The notes beneath the pieces are model-generated. The model was given only the letters and a program-made list of their open reading frames with translations. It did no database searches and was not told the DNA's origin. Below, one piece after another: positions 56,951-64,000 of a stretch of 64,000 nt of DNA (its first letter is position 1; each line of letters opens with the position of its first letter). The position numbers and the translations under genes are program-made. Source of the stretch: an uncultured Oscillospiraceae bacterium (lineage in GTDB: Bacteria > Bacillota > Clostridia > Oscillospirales > Oscillospiraceae); the NCBI GenBank assembly GCA_947632005.1, contig CANRNU010000004.1, positions 1 to 64,000 on the forward strand. Reading direction: 5' to 3'.

Positions 56951-58917
56951 TACAGGTCAGTGAGGAATTTCGGAAGGCCATGGACGAACGGCGGGACTTT
57001 CGCTGCTGCGGCGAGGTCACGCTGGCGGACGGATCGGAGCTCGTGCTGACGGAAGATGATCTTACCCTGAGCGGCAACAGCGTGACCGACGGGGCGGGAG
57101 ATCAGAGACTGCCCCTGGGCACCGCTGTGAGCCGGACCGCCGTCGTAGAGATCATGAATGACGACGGGCATCTGGACGGATATGACTTTTTTGGGGCGCG
57201 GCTGCGGCTGTGGCTGGTCTTTGCACTGGCAGAGACAGAGGAGCGGATCGACTTCGGCCGGTTTACCGTGCTGGAACCGGAGACGTGGGGAGAGACCGTG
57301 ACGGTGAGCGCCTGCGACGATATGTACAGGGCCGATAAGCCCTATGTCACGGACTTGCCCTTTCCGGCTACGCTGGGGACGATGTTCCGGGATATCTGTG
57401 AGCGGTGCGATATCCCCTATTCCACCGCGGCGTTCCCACACCAGGACTTTGCCGTGGCGTCGCCGCCGGACGGCGAGATGACCTTCCGCCAGGTCCTGGG
57501 CTATATCGCCATGCTGGCGGGCGGGAATGCCCGGGTCAGCCGGGACGGGAGGATGGAGATCCTTGCCTATGACTTCAGCCGGGCGCCGGATCACGTGCTG
57601 GCGGCTTGGGACAGCCTGAAGACCGACACGGACGATATCCTCATCACCGGCCTGGAGACCACGGTCACCGGGACCGACGAGACGGGACGGACTGTACGGA
57701 CCCGGGTGCTGGAGGGGGAGGAGGGGTATGTGCTCTGCCTGGAAAATCCCCTGTTTGCCGGAGAGGAGCGGCAGGCCCTTGCCCTGATCGGCCAGGGGCT
57801 CATCGGAGCGCGCTTTCGCCGGTTCAGCGGCGAACATGCCGCCTATCCCATGGCGGAGTTTATGGATACGGCCAGCGTCGTGGACCGGAAGGGAAACGCA
57901 TATGCCACGGTGCTGACGGACGTCGACTTTGTCTTCTGCGGGAGCACGGCCCTGGCCAACAGCGCGGAACCGGCCATTCGCAGCAGCAGCCGCTATGTCA
58001 CGCCGGAGGTGAAGGCCCGTATCGCGGCCCGGGAGCTGGTGGAGAGAGAAAAGACCGAACGGGAAACGGCGATGGAACGGCTGGCGGGGCTCCTGTCCCA
58101 GTCCGGGGGACTGTTCAGCACCGAACAGACCCTGGAGGACGGCAGCCATATCTATTATCTGCACAATAAGCCCACCATGGCCGGGTCCTCCAACATCATC
58201 AAGCTCACCGCCGACGCCATCGGCCTGTCCCTCGACGGCGGCGCTACCTGGCCCTATGGCTTTACCGTCACCGGCGAGATGGTCATGGGCATCATCCAGG
58301 CGGAGGGCCTGAACGCCGACTGGGTCCGCTTCGGGACTCTGGCACGGGAGCGGGTGGAGGGCCTGGATGAGATGGCCGCCAGCTTTCAGGTGCTGCAGGA
58401 GAGGATCGAATCAAAGGTCTGGCAGACCGACATCGACGAGGCTGTGGACAGCGCCTCCCAGACCACCATGGAACAGGTGGTCTCCATGGTCCAGGACAGC
58501 GAGGGGATCATCATGGAGGCCATGCAGGAGTATGCCAGGACCTCCGACCTTGACTCCTTCCGGGAGAGCGTCCGCGCACAGCTGGGCGTGCTGGCAGATC
58601 AGGTGGTCGTCGAGGTGGCCCGCCTGACCGAAGAGCAGCGGGCGATCAACGACGACCTGCAGGGGAAATACGCCGGACTCATCAAGTATTACCGGTTCAC
58701 CGCCGACGGACTGGAGATCGGAGACAGTGCCAGCCAGCTCATCCTCCGCCTGACCAACGACAGGCTTGCCTTCCTGGACAACGGACAGGAGGTGGCCTAT
58801 ATCAGTGACCGGAAGCTGTATATCACCGACGCGCATCTGCTCAATTCCCTGCGCGTCGGCAATTTCGCATGGGTCCCCAGAAGCAACGGGAATCTTTCAC
58901 TGGTGAGGATGGATTGA
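56947..58917 (+). CDS. Distal tail/baseplate protein
   Basis: A 656-residue protein, ATG 56947 overlapping the previous stop. The N-terminal half has the baseplate-hub pattern (VGxxTLADGSELVLTEDDLT; LPFPATLGTMFRDICERCDI; EMTFRQVLGYIAMLAGGNAR). The middle coiled coil is ARELVEREKTERETAMERLA, and the end (AGLIKYYRFTADGLEIGDSA; LRLTNDRLAFLDNGQEVAYI) is the conserved C-terminus of clostridial tail proteins. It would connect tape measure to the receptor-binding protein. Confidence 0.8.
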   Translation: MIQVSEEFRKAMDERRDFRCCGEVTLADGSELVLTEDDLTLSGNSVTDGAGDQRLPLGTAVSRTAVVEIMNDDGHLDGYDFFGARLRLWLVFALAETEERIDFGRFTVLEPETWGETVTVSACDDMYRADKPYVTDLPFPATLGTMFRDICERCDIPYSTAAFPHQDFAVASPPDGEMTFRQVLGYIAMLAGGNARVSRDGRMEILAYDFSRAPDHVLAAWDSLKTDTDDILITGLETTVTGTDETGRTVRTRVLEGEEGYVLCLENPLFAGEERQALALIGQGLIGARFRRFSGEHAAYPMAEFMDTASVVDRKGNAYATVLTDVDFVFCGSTALANSAEPAIRSSSRYVTPEVKARIAARELVEREKTERETAMERLAGLLSQSGGLFSTEQTLEDGSHIYYLHNKPTMAGSSNIIKLTADAIGLSLDGGATWPYGFTVTGEMVMGIIQAEGLNADWVRFGTLARERVEGLDEMAASFQVLQERIESKVWQTDIDEAVDSASQTTMEQVVSMVQDSEGIIMEAMQEYARTSDLDSFRESVRAQLGVLADQVVVEVARLTEEQRAINDDLQGKYAGLIKYYRFTADGLEIGDSASQLILRLTNDRLAFLDNGQEVAYISDRKLYITDAHLLNSLRVGNFAWVPRSNGNLSLVRMD

Positions 58918-58918
58918 T

Positions 58919-60958
58919 ATGCCGACAACTTCAAGCAAAAGCATGAGCCAGATCAAGTGGTGGGGAAACTCCAGCCTGGTCTGGGATTGGAACTCCGATC
59001 AGTCCGGCGGCTATGCGGGACATACCACGGCAAACGGGTTTTATACCACGGCCTTAAAGTTCAAGACGCCCGCCTTCGTGGGTCTCGCCACGTCGGTCAA
59101 GTTTACCCTGTACTGCAAGCGGAGCTATGGCACCAGCCCGGTGATACGGGCCGCCATCACCGCCAGTACAGGCAGTCAGAGCCGGTACCTCAGCACCAGC
59201 GGGACGGTCTCTGACGCCAACCAGGTGGCATACAGGTCCGTGACCTTCTCCAATATGAGCACGTCCTATGCCAAGCACTCGTTCACCATAGACCTGGCCG
59301 GCGCCACGTTCAAGCCCAGCACGACGTACTATCTGTTTCTCTGGTCCGCCAACGCCGGGAGCAACCTGATCATGCTGTCCTCCGCCACGACGCATACCTT
59401 CGCGGTCAATTACAACAAGGTGACGACCCCCGTGCTGTCGGCGGCGTCGGCGGATATGGGGACGACGATCACCATCAGCACGGAGAGCGCGCCCATCACG
59501 GACGCGGTACATGATCTGACATATCAGCTGGCGGACGGCTCTACGGGGACCATCGCCTCCAAGGTGGGGCTCGTATCCACGCCATGGAAGGTGGCGGACT
59601 GCGGCAGCATCATCCCAAACGGGCTGAGTACGCCCATCTCCATCATCTGTACTACCTATGACGCGAAGGGCACGGACCTGGGCAGCGTCACGCTCAGCCT
59701 GGTGGCGACTGTCCCGGCCAGTGTGGTCCCGGTCATCGGCAATGTGACGGTCACGGAGACTGTGAGCGGGCTGGCAGCAAAATATAAGGGGTTCGTGCAA
59801 AGCAAGTCCAAAGTGCGGGCGGAGGTCACCGCGTCCGGCGCAGGCGGAAGCACAGTGGCGGGCGTGGTCTCCACCCTGGAGGGAAGAAGCTATGCGGGCG
59901 CTTCCTGGACGGCTGCCGATGTTCTCTCGGGCTCCGGGTCGCTGGAGATCCGTACCACCGTCACGGACAGCCGGGGCAGAACGGCCTCCCGGTCCACGGT
60001 CATCTCTGTTATGGCCTATACGCCGCCGAAGATTACCGCCTTCTCTGCCTGGCGGGCCACGTCTGCGGCGGCAGATGCGCCGGAGTCCGCAGACGGCAAC
60101 TATGCGGCAGTCCGCTACGCATACAGCGTGCCAAGCCTGAACGGCGGCAACACCGTCGGCATGAACGTGAAGGCCAAGCGGGCGTCTGAGCCGGTGTATT
60201 CCCAGGTCCTGTTCTCGGGTTCGGCCCTGTCCGCTGACACCACCGGCAGGCCGGCGGAACCGCTCTCCAGCGACTACCGCTGGGACATCCAGATGACGGT
60301 GACGGACAGCTTTGGCGCCACCGCGACGGCGACGGTGCAACTGCCCTCCGCGGCAGTGGTGATGGATGTGGCGGCGGATGGACTGGGCCTGGGGATCGGC
60401 AAGACAGCCGAGGGCCCCGGCATGGATGTTGCCTGGCCCATCACGGCGCGAAAAGGTGTCACAGGCGACCTGGCGGGCGCGGCGGAGAAGCTGGGAAAGG
60501 CGAACGTGGGAAACGCCGGGACGCCCATATATCTGGAGGCCGGAAGTCCCAGGCCGGTCACACCGGCGACTGTGCGCAGCACCATCGGCGCGGCGCCGGC
60601 ATGGCAGGTCCTGTGGACCAATCCGAGCCCCACGGTAAACTATACGGGCCAGACGCTGACCATCGGCGGGCTGAGCGCCTACAATCTGTTTTTGATCTGT
60701 GTCCGGACCAGTACCGGAACGGGTCGGATGCAGAGTATGATCGCGTATGTCCCGGGGACGGATGCCCAGGTCGCCCGGGCACAGGCGGCGGCGAGAGGCA
60801 GCGGCGAGCGTCTCTCCATGTACTGCAGGGATTTTACCATCAACCGCGGAAGCAACACCATCGTTGTCTCCAATGGACTGGAGGCCGCGTCCGCCAAGGC
60901 GAATGTGGCGGACAATACGGTGGCCATTCCGATATACATTCTGGGGACATCCATCTGA
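58919..60958 (+). CDS. DUF859-like phage structural/receptor-binding protein
   Basis: A 679-residue protein one base after the preceding stop. The N-terminus (QIKWWGNSSLVWDWNSDQSG) begins a Ser/Thr-rich beta domain. The middle has Ig-like strands (VSGLAAKYKGFVQSKSKVRA; EIRTTVTDSRGRTASRSTVI) typical of the DUF859 minor structural proteins. A conserved phrase DVAADGLGLGIGKTAEGPGM precedes a variable tip domain. It is the probable host-receptor binder. Composition is notably Ser/Thr/Ala-rich. Confidence 0.75.
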   Translation: MPTTSSKSMSQIKWWGNSSLVWDWNSDQSGGYAGHTTANGFYTTALKFKTPAFVGLATSVKFTLYCKRSYGTSPVIRAAITASTGSQSRYLSTSGTVSDANQVAYRSVTFSNMSTSYAKHSFTIDLAGATFKPSTTYYLFLWSANAGSNLIMLSSATTHTFAVNYNKVTTPVLSAASADMGTTITISTESAPITDAVHDLTYQLADGSTGTIASKVGLVSTPWKVADCGSIIPNGLSTPISIICTTYDAKGTDLGSVTLSLVATVPASVVPVIGNVTVTETVSGLAAKYKGFVQSKSKVRAEVTASGAGGSTVAGVVSTLEGRSYAGASWTAADVLSGSGSLEIRTTVTDSRGRTASRSTVISVMAYTPPKITAFSAWRATSAAADAPESADGNYAAVRYAYSVPSLNGGNTVGMNVKAKRASEPVYSQVLFSGSALSADTTGRPAEPLSSDYRWDIQMTVTDSFGATATATVQLPSAAVVMDVAADGLGLGIGKTAEGPGMDVAWPITARKGVTGDLAGAAEKLGKANVGNAGTPIYLEAGSPRPVTPATVRSTIGAAPAWQVLWTNPSPTVNYTGQTLTIGGLSAYNLFLICVRTSTGTGRMQSMIAYVPGTDAQVARAQAAARGSGERLSMYCRDFTINRGSNTIVVSNGLEAASAKANVADNTVAIPIYILGTSI

Positions 60959-60974
60959 AAGGAGATGCAGGAGC

Positions 60975-61202
60975 ATGTGTGAAGGCTGCCGCTATGCGGT
61001 GCCGGTCTATATGGGCGACGGGGAGGAGCTGATGCGCGCGTGCGTCTACATCCTGCGCACGGGCAGGAAAAGGCCGTGCCCGCCGGGAGAGGGGTGCACG
61101 GTCCGGGAGCCGGCAGAGCCGGGGAGCTCTGCGGACATCCGCAGGAACGCTGTCAAGGCGGACGTATATGCGCATATGAAATGCGCTGTCAGAAGATCAT
61201 GA
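60975..61202 (+). CDS. Small Cys-rich phage-associated protein (75 aa)
   Basis: The start ATG 60975 has AAAGGAGATGCAGGAGC. The product has a CxxC near its N-terminus (MCEGCRYAVPVYMGDGEELM) and two more Cys (RPCPPGEGC), a possible zinc or iron site. A basic helical tail ends it. It lies between the receptor-binding protein and holin; no function is recognised. Confidence 0.55.
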   Translation: MCEGCRYAVPVYMGDGEELMRACVYILRTGRKRPCPPGEGCTVREPAEPGSSADIRRNAVKADVYAHMKCAVRRS

Positions 61203-61235
61203 ATCAAACGCGAAGCTGAGAAAGGAGACCAAAAC

Positions 61236-61661
61236 ATGAAACAGACGATTTGTACGGCGGCGGGCATGGCGGGCGGCGCCATCGCCTCTCTGTTCGGCGG
61301 ATGGGATGCCGCCATGATCACGCTGCTCATCTTTATGGCGATCGACTATGTGTCCGGCCTGGTAGTGGCGGGCGTGTTCCATACCTCGGAGAAATCCGAG
61401 GGCGGCGCCCTGGAATCCAGGGCGGGATTCCAGGGCCTGTGCCGGAAGGGGATGACCATGCTGTTCGTGCTCATCGCGTGCCGGCTGGATATGCTGCTGG
61501 GCATCTGCTTTCTGCGGGACAGCGTGATCATCGGGTTCGCGGTCAATGAGCTCATCTCCATCGTGGAAAATGCCGGGCTCATGGGTCTGCCTCTGCCGGC
61601 GGCGGTGACCAATGCAGTGGATGTGCTGACAAAAAAGGCGGAGGAACAGAGCCATGAGTGA
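61236..61661 (+). CDS. Phage holin (holin 4 family)
   Basis: A 141-residue protein. The family pattern is clear: SLFGGWDAAMITLLIFMAID and YVSGLVVAGVF (first helices), SRAGFQGLCRKGMTMLFVLI (loop and second) and SVIIGFAVNELISIVENAGL (third), then a charged C-terminus. It permeabilises the membrane to release the endolysin, and overlaps the lysin gene by eight bases. Confidence 0.9.
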   Translation: MKQTICTAAGMAGGAIASLFGGWDAAMITLLIFMAIDYVSGLVVAGVFHTSEKSEGGALESRAGFQGLCRKGMTMLFVLIACRLDMLLGICFLRDSVIIGFAVNELISIVENAGLMGLPLPAAVTNAVDVLTKKAEEQSHE

Positions 61662-62457
61662 TGCGGCCAAGGTGATCTCCATCGCGCTGGCGGAGGTGGG
61701 GTATCGGGAAAAGGCGACCAACGCCAGCCTGGACCTGGCCACCGCCAACGCCGGGACCGGAAACTGGACCAAATATGCCAGGGACCTTTGGAATGCCGGG
61801 TACTATAACGGCAATAAGAACGGCTATGCCTGGTGTGACGTGTTCGTGGACTGGTGCTTTTACAAGGCGTTCGGGAAAACCGAGGGGCAGCTGGTGGAGT
61901 GCCAGTCCGGAACGCTGGGCGCGGCGTGCCCCTATTCCGCGGGGTATTACAAGGCCCAGGGGCGGTATGACAGGACACCGCGGGCCGGCGACCAGGTGTT
62001 TTTTCAGCAAAACGGCGCTCTGGTCCATACCGGGATCGTGGCGGAGGTCACGTCTGCCCGGATCGTTACGGTGGAGGGGAACAGCTCCAATATGGTGAAA
62101 AAGAACACATATGCCCGCACCAGCGGCGCTATCGCGGGGTATGGGCACCCCCTGTATACCGCCGGTACCGCGGCGGCGGTCCCAAAGGAAAAATACGGCG
62201 GAGAGATGACCGTAAAGGTCAATGAGCTGAAAGAGGGCTGTGTCGGAGCCCAGGTAAAAACAGTGCAGCGCGTATGCTATGCCCGGGGGATCCTGGACGG
62301 CGCCGGAAGACAGATCGCCGTGGACGGTGAGTTCGGCAGCGCTACCCGGCAGGCGGTCGTTAAACTCCAAAAACAGCTGTTCCCGGCCGACAGCGCCAAA
62401 TGGGACGGCGTCGTGGGACCGGAGACCTGGCGGGCCACGCTGGCGGCGCTGTGGTGA
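61654..62457 (+). CDS. Endolysin: CHAP domain plus peptidoglycan-binding domain
   Basis: A 267-residue protein, ATG 61654. The N-terminal CHAP-like domain has its catalytic Cys in NGYAWCDVFVDWCFY (~66) and His in GALVHTGIV (~125), as expected for an amidase/peptidase. The C-terminus (~195-260) is a PG_binding_1 repeat (LKEGCVGAQVKTVQRV; DGEFGSATRQAVVKLQKQ). It digests host wall peptide bonds for lysis and completes a holin-lysin cassette with no Rz-type gene, as expected for Gram-positive phages. Confidence 0.88.
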   Translation: MSDAAKVISIALAEVGYREKATNASLDLATANAGTGNWTKYARDLWNAGYYNGNKNGYAWCDVFVDWCFYKAFGKTEGQLVECQSGTLGAACPYSAGYYKAQGRYDRTPRAGDQVFFQQNGALVHTGIVAEVTSARIVTVEGNSSNMVKKNTYARTSGAIAGYGHPLYTAGTAAAVPKEKYGGEMTVKVNELKEGCVGAQVKTVQRVCYARGILDGAGRQIAVDGEFGSATRQAVVKLQKQLFPADSAKWDGVVGPETWRATLAALW

Positions 62458-62495
62458 CGGCACCGCGCTCGGAGGGCGTGCCCGGATCTTGATAC

Positions 62496-62532
62496 AAAAA
62501 CTGCGGTCCACTTCTGTGGACCGCAGTTTTTT
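62496..62532. terminator. Terminator between lysin and tRNA-Ser
   Basis: AAAAACTGCGGTCCAC, TTCT, GTGGACCGCAGTTTTTT: a perfect stem with A and T runs, so it can serve both the lysin transcript and tRNA-Ser. Confidence 0.9.
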
Positions 62533-62624
62533 GGCGGAGAAGGGGGGATTCGAACCCCCGATACCCTTTTGGGGTATACACGATTTCCAATCGTGCGCGC
62601 TCGACCAGGCTACGCGACTTCTCC
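62532..62624 (-). tRNA. tRNA-Ser (anticodon GGA)
   Basis: On the minus strand: acceptor GGAGAAG with CTTCTCC, long D-arm (GCGTAGCCTGGTCGAGCGC), anticodon stem CACGA/TCGTG around TTGGAAA (GGA), the long class II variable arm (TATACCCC/GGGTAT) and T-arm GGGGGTTCGAATCCCCC. CCA encoded. Confidence 0.95.
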
Positions 62625-62757
62625 ATGCCTGCCGGACTTGTGTTCGATATGCAATTCAAGCTTATTTATTATAAATGGGTCTGGAGAAAAAGTCAAGATG
62701 AATTCCTGGAAAATCAACATTTCTAAATTGAGAATTCTCTGCCCCGCCAGGAGATAC

Positions 62758-62786
62758 TTTACAAAAATGAATATATATATTATACT
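62758..62786 (+). promoter_or_regulatory. Promoter for the last gene
   Basis: TTTACA, a 17-base spacer and TATACT, in visibly AT-rich DNA. Confidence 0.7.
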
Positions 62787-62855
62787 TTGACATATTGTGT
62801 TGGTCAGCATTAGCGCTGGCAAGATGAATAAACAAAAATGATGGAGGACAGAGAA

Positions 62856-64000
62856 ATGCCGGACAGGATAAAGAAACGGGGGGGTATAGCTAGAGAAGGG
62901 ATCGTTGTATTTTTATTCAGCTTTTTGCTGGTGTTTGGCATTCTTGTCGGAACGGGAACGCTGACGTCGGGATGGCATTTTGTTGATGATCATGAGCTGT
63001 ATTGGCTCAAGGCCGACTTTGCCAGTGGCCTCAGCGTGTTATCTGTTGTCAAGAAGTGTGTTCTAAGAGATTTGAATGTACGCTTCAGGCCGCTGTTTTA
63101 TGTGGAGCGGGTCATAGGTGTCTGGCTTTTTGGTACGAATCTGTTGAGTTGGAACATTATCCGGGCAATTGAAGGTGCACTCACGGTCTTTTTTCTGTAT
63201 TGGACTGCCCGTTATTTGAAGTCCAGCAAAACATTTTCGGCGCTTTTTTCACTGATTGTTGTAATCGGGCCGCAGTTTGCCCCGTGGTATAGGTTTACGA
63301 ACCAGGAGAATATCGGCATGCTGTTCTGCTCGCTGGCACTGTATTTAATTGCCAGACAGAGCTATTATCAGAAGTATCGGGATGTCTGGGGCAACATCTG
63401 GATCATCGTATGCTGTATACTGTGCAGCTTGATGAAAGAGAGCTTCACCCTGTTTCTACCGGTATTTATTCTGCTGAAAATTGGGCTGGAGTATCTTGAC
63501 AGGTGTGGGGAGGAGCGCGCCCTGCGCGAAGTAATCCGGCATCAGATTTTGTTTGCCGGAGTGATTTCTGCTGTCTTTGTTTTTAATATATCCGTGATCG
63601 TGTTTTTTGTCGGGACAGACCGCACAGGATATGCCGGATTTTCAGCATCATACGCGTTGCAGGAGTATGTGCAGGGGATTATCGGGAGTCTGAAAGGCGA
63701 CCTAAGATGGCATGTGGTGTTTGGCGCGATGATGTTTGTTGCAGCATTCCCATATGGTCTGTATCAGGTCGTGAACTTGCGGAAGGACAAGAGGAAAGAT
63801 ACACTGTTCACTTGGCTTATGGTGTGCATTGGTGTGTACGTCATGGCGAGCCAGATGGTCCTGCACGCGAAGGGGCTCATGTGGGAACGGTATATGTTGC
63901 CCTGGAGCATCGGCTACGGGCTGATATTCGTGGTTCTGGCTGGAGCGCTGTTGGCGGGCGAGGAGCCAATGAAGAAGTATACACAGTATCTGTATGTGTT
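62856..64000 (+). CDS. Polytopic membrane protein, GT-C-like, 5' part
   Basis: The frame is open from ATG 62856 (ACAGAGAA upstream) to the window edge: 381 residues with at least eight hydrophobic segments (VVFLFSFLLVFGILVGTG; TFSALFSLIVVIGPQFAPWY; VVFGAMMFVAAFPYGLYQVV). An early extracellular acidic phrase (FVDDHELYWLKAD) lies after the first helix, where GT-C glycosyltransferases carry catalytic acids. Base composition is clearly AT-richer than the rest, suggesting transfer. It may be a wall- or lipid-linked sugar transferase; incomplete here. Confidence 0.65.
   Translation, partial: MPDRIKKRGGIAREGIVVFLFSFLLVFGILVGTGTLTSGWHFVDDHELYWLKADFASGLSVLSVVKKCVLRDLNVRFRPLFYVERVIGVWLFGTNLLSWNIIRAIEGALTVFFLYWTARYLKSSKTFSALFSLIVVIGPQFAPWYRFTNQENIGMLFCSLALYLIARQSYYQKYRDVWGNIWIIVCCILCSLMKESFTLFLPVFILLKIGLEYLDRCGEERALREVIRHQILFAGVISAVFVFNISVIVFFVGTDRTGYAGFSASYALQEYVQGIIGSLKGDLRWHVVFGAMMFVAAFPYGLYQVVNLRKDKRKDTLFTWLMVCIGVYVMASQMVLHAKGLMWERYMLPWSIGYGLIFVVLAGALLAGEEPMKKYTQYLYV

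Larger units (their letters stand above)
46300..62457 (+). mobile_element. Phage-like structural cluster (packaging, head, tail, lysis only)
   Basis: Nineteen co-directional genes run in the classical order: terminase small and large, portal, capsid, connectors, tail tube, chaperones, tape measure, distal tail, receptor protein, holin, lysin. There is no integrase, excisionase, replication, capsid protease or repressor gene inside. Its right end is a terminator 3 bases from tRNA-Ser; I see no copy of the tRNA end at the left. GC content looks like its surroundings. A domesticated or defective particle. Confidence 0.8.

Overview
The window is GC-rich, densely packed bacterial DNA from a Gram-positive, low-oxygen lineage. 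The best guess is a high-GC member of Clostridia, family Oscillospiraceae (Flavonifractor/Intestinimonas/Lawsonibacter-like). This rests on a Firmicutes-style type VII secretion (T7SS) locus with EssC and YukD, CIRCE-controlled groESL, the YhaO/YhaN pair, YmdB, YitT and archaeal-type ProRS, a HAAS membrane protein, and an intergenic palindrome of a kind I recall from gut Oscillospiraceae. Genus-level placement is inference.

Layout. (1) 1-18212: a long co-directional operon, cut by the left edge, encoding a T7SS core wrapped in phospho-signalling parts. In order: a repeat protein, a 1562-aa Pro-rich/Ig-like membrane-anchored surface protein, an FHA protein, an FHA-FHA-ABC ATPase and its permease, a Ser/Thr kinase with a seven-repeat RCC1 sensor, a PP2C phosphatase, a second FHA protein, a MinD-like ATPase, a YukD ubiquitin-like protein and the EssC translocase. 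(2) 18230-22345: a second unit with its own promoter: a WXG100 protein, three more small helical proteins, a 445-aa candidate secreted protein and a repeat-rich helical (TPR-like) protein, closed by a terminator. (3) 22400-46300: core-genome genes: tRNA-Arg, YmdB, SbcD/SbcC-like YhaO/YhaN, an rRNA methyltransferase, YitT, groESL, a B12/radical-SAM protein, a cthe_2159-like secreted protein, rpsI/rplM, a ThyX-like protein, a PurN homologue that lacks the catalytic His, an SH3 protein and proS. Among them sit two phage-type regulators transcribed divergently (41327-42690). (4) 46300-62457: a phage-like cluster with packaging, head, tail and lysis genes but no integrase, replication or repressor genes, ending against tRNA-Ser. 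(5) 62640-64000: visibly AT-richer DNA with the 5' part of a polytopic, GT-C-like membrane protein.

How the parts may work together. In region 1 the kinase, phosphatase and FHA readers form a complete write/erase/read set next to the EssC motor. It resembles the threonine-phosphorylation switch of type VI secretion and the PknF/Rv1747 pair of mycobacteria. My main hypothesis is a phospho-gated T7SS that exports the WXG100-type proteins and the 445-aa protein of region 2. Region 4 looks like a domesticated or defective particle (a gene-transfer-agent-like or DNA-packaging tailed particle) whose regulation may come from outside the cluster, possibly from the orphan regulators at 41-42 kb.

All promoter, terminator and start calls were made by eye. 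No database search was run.
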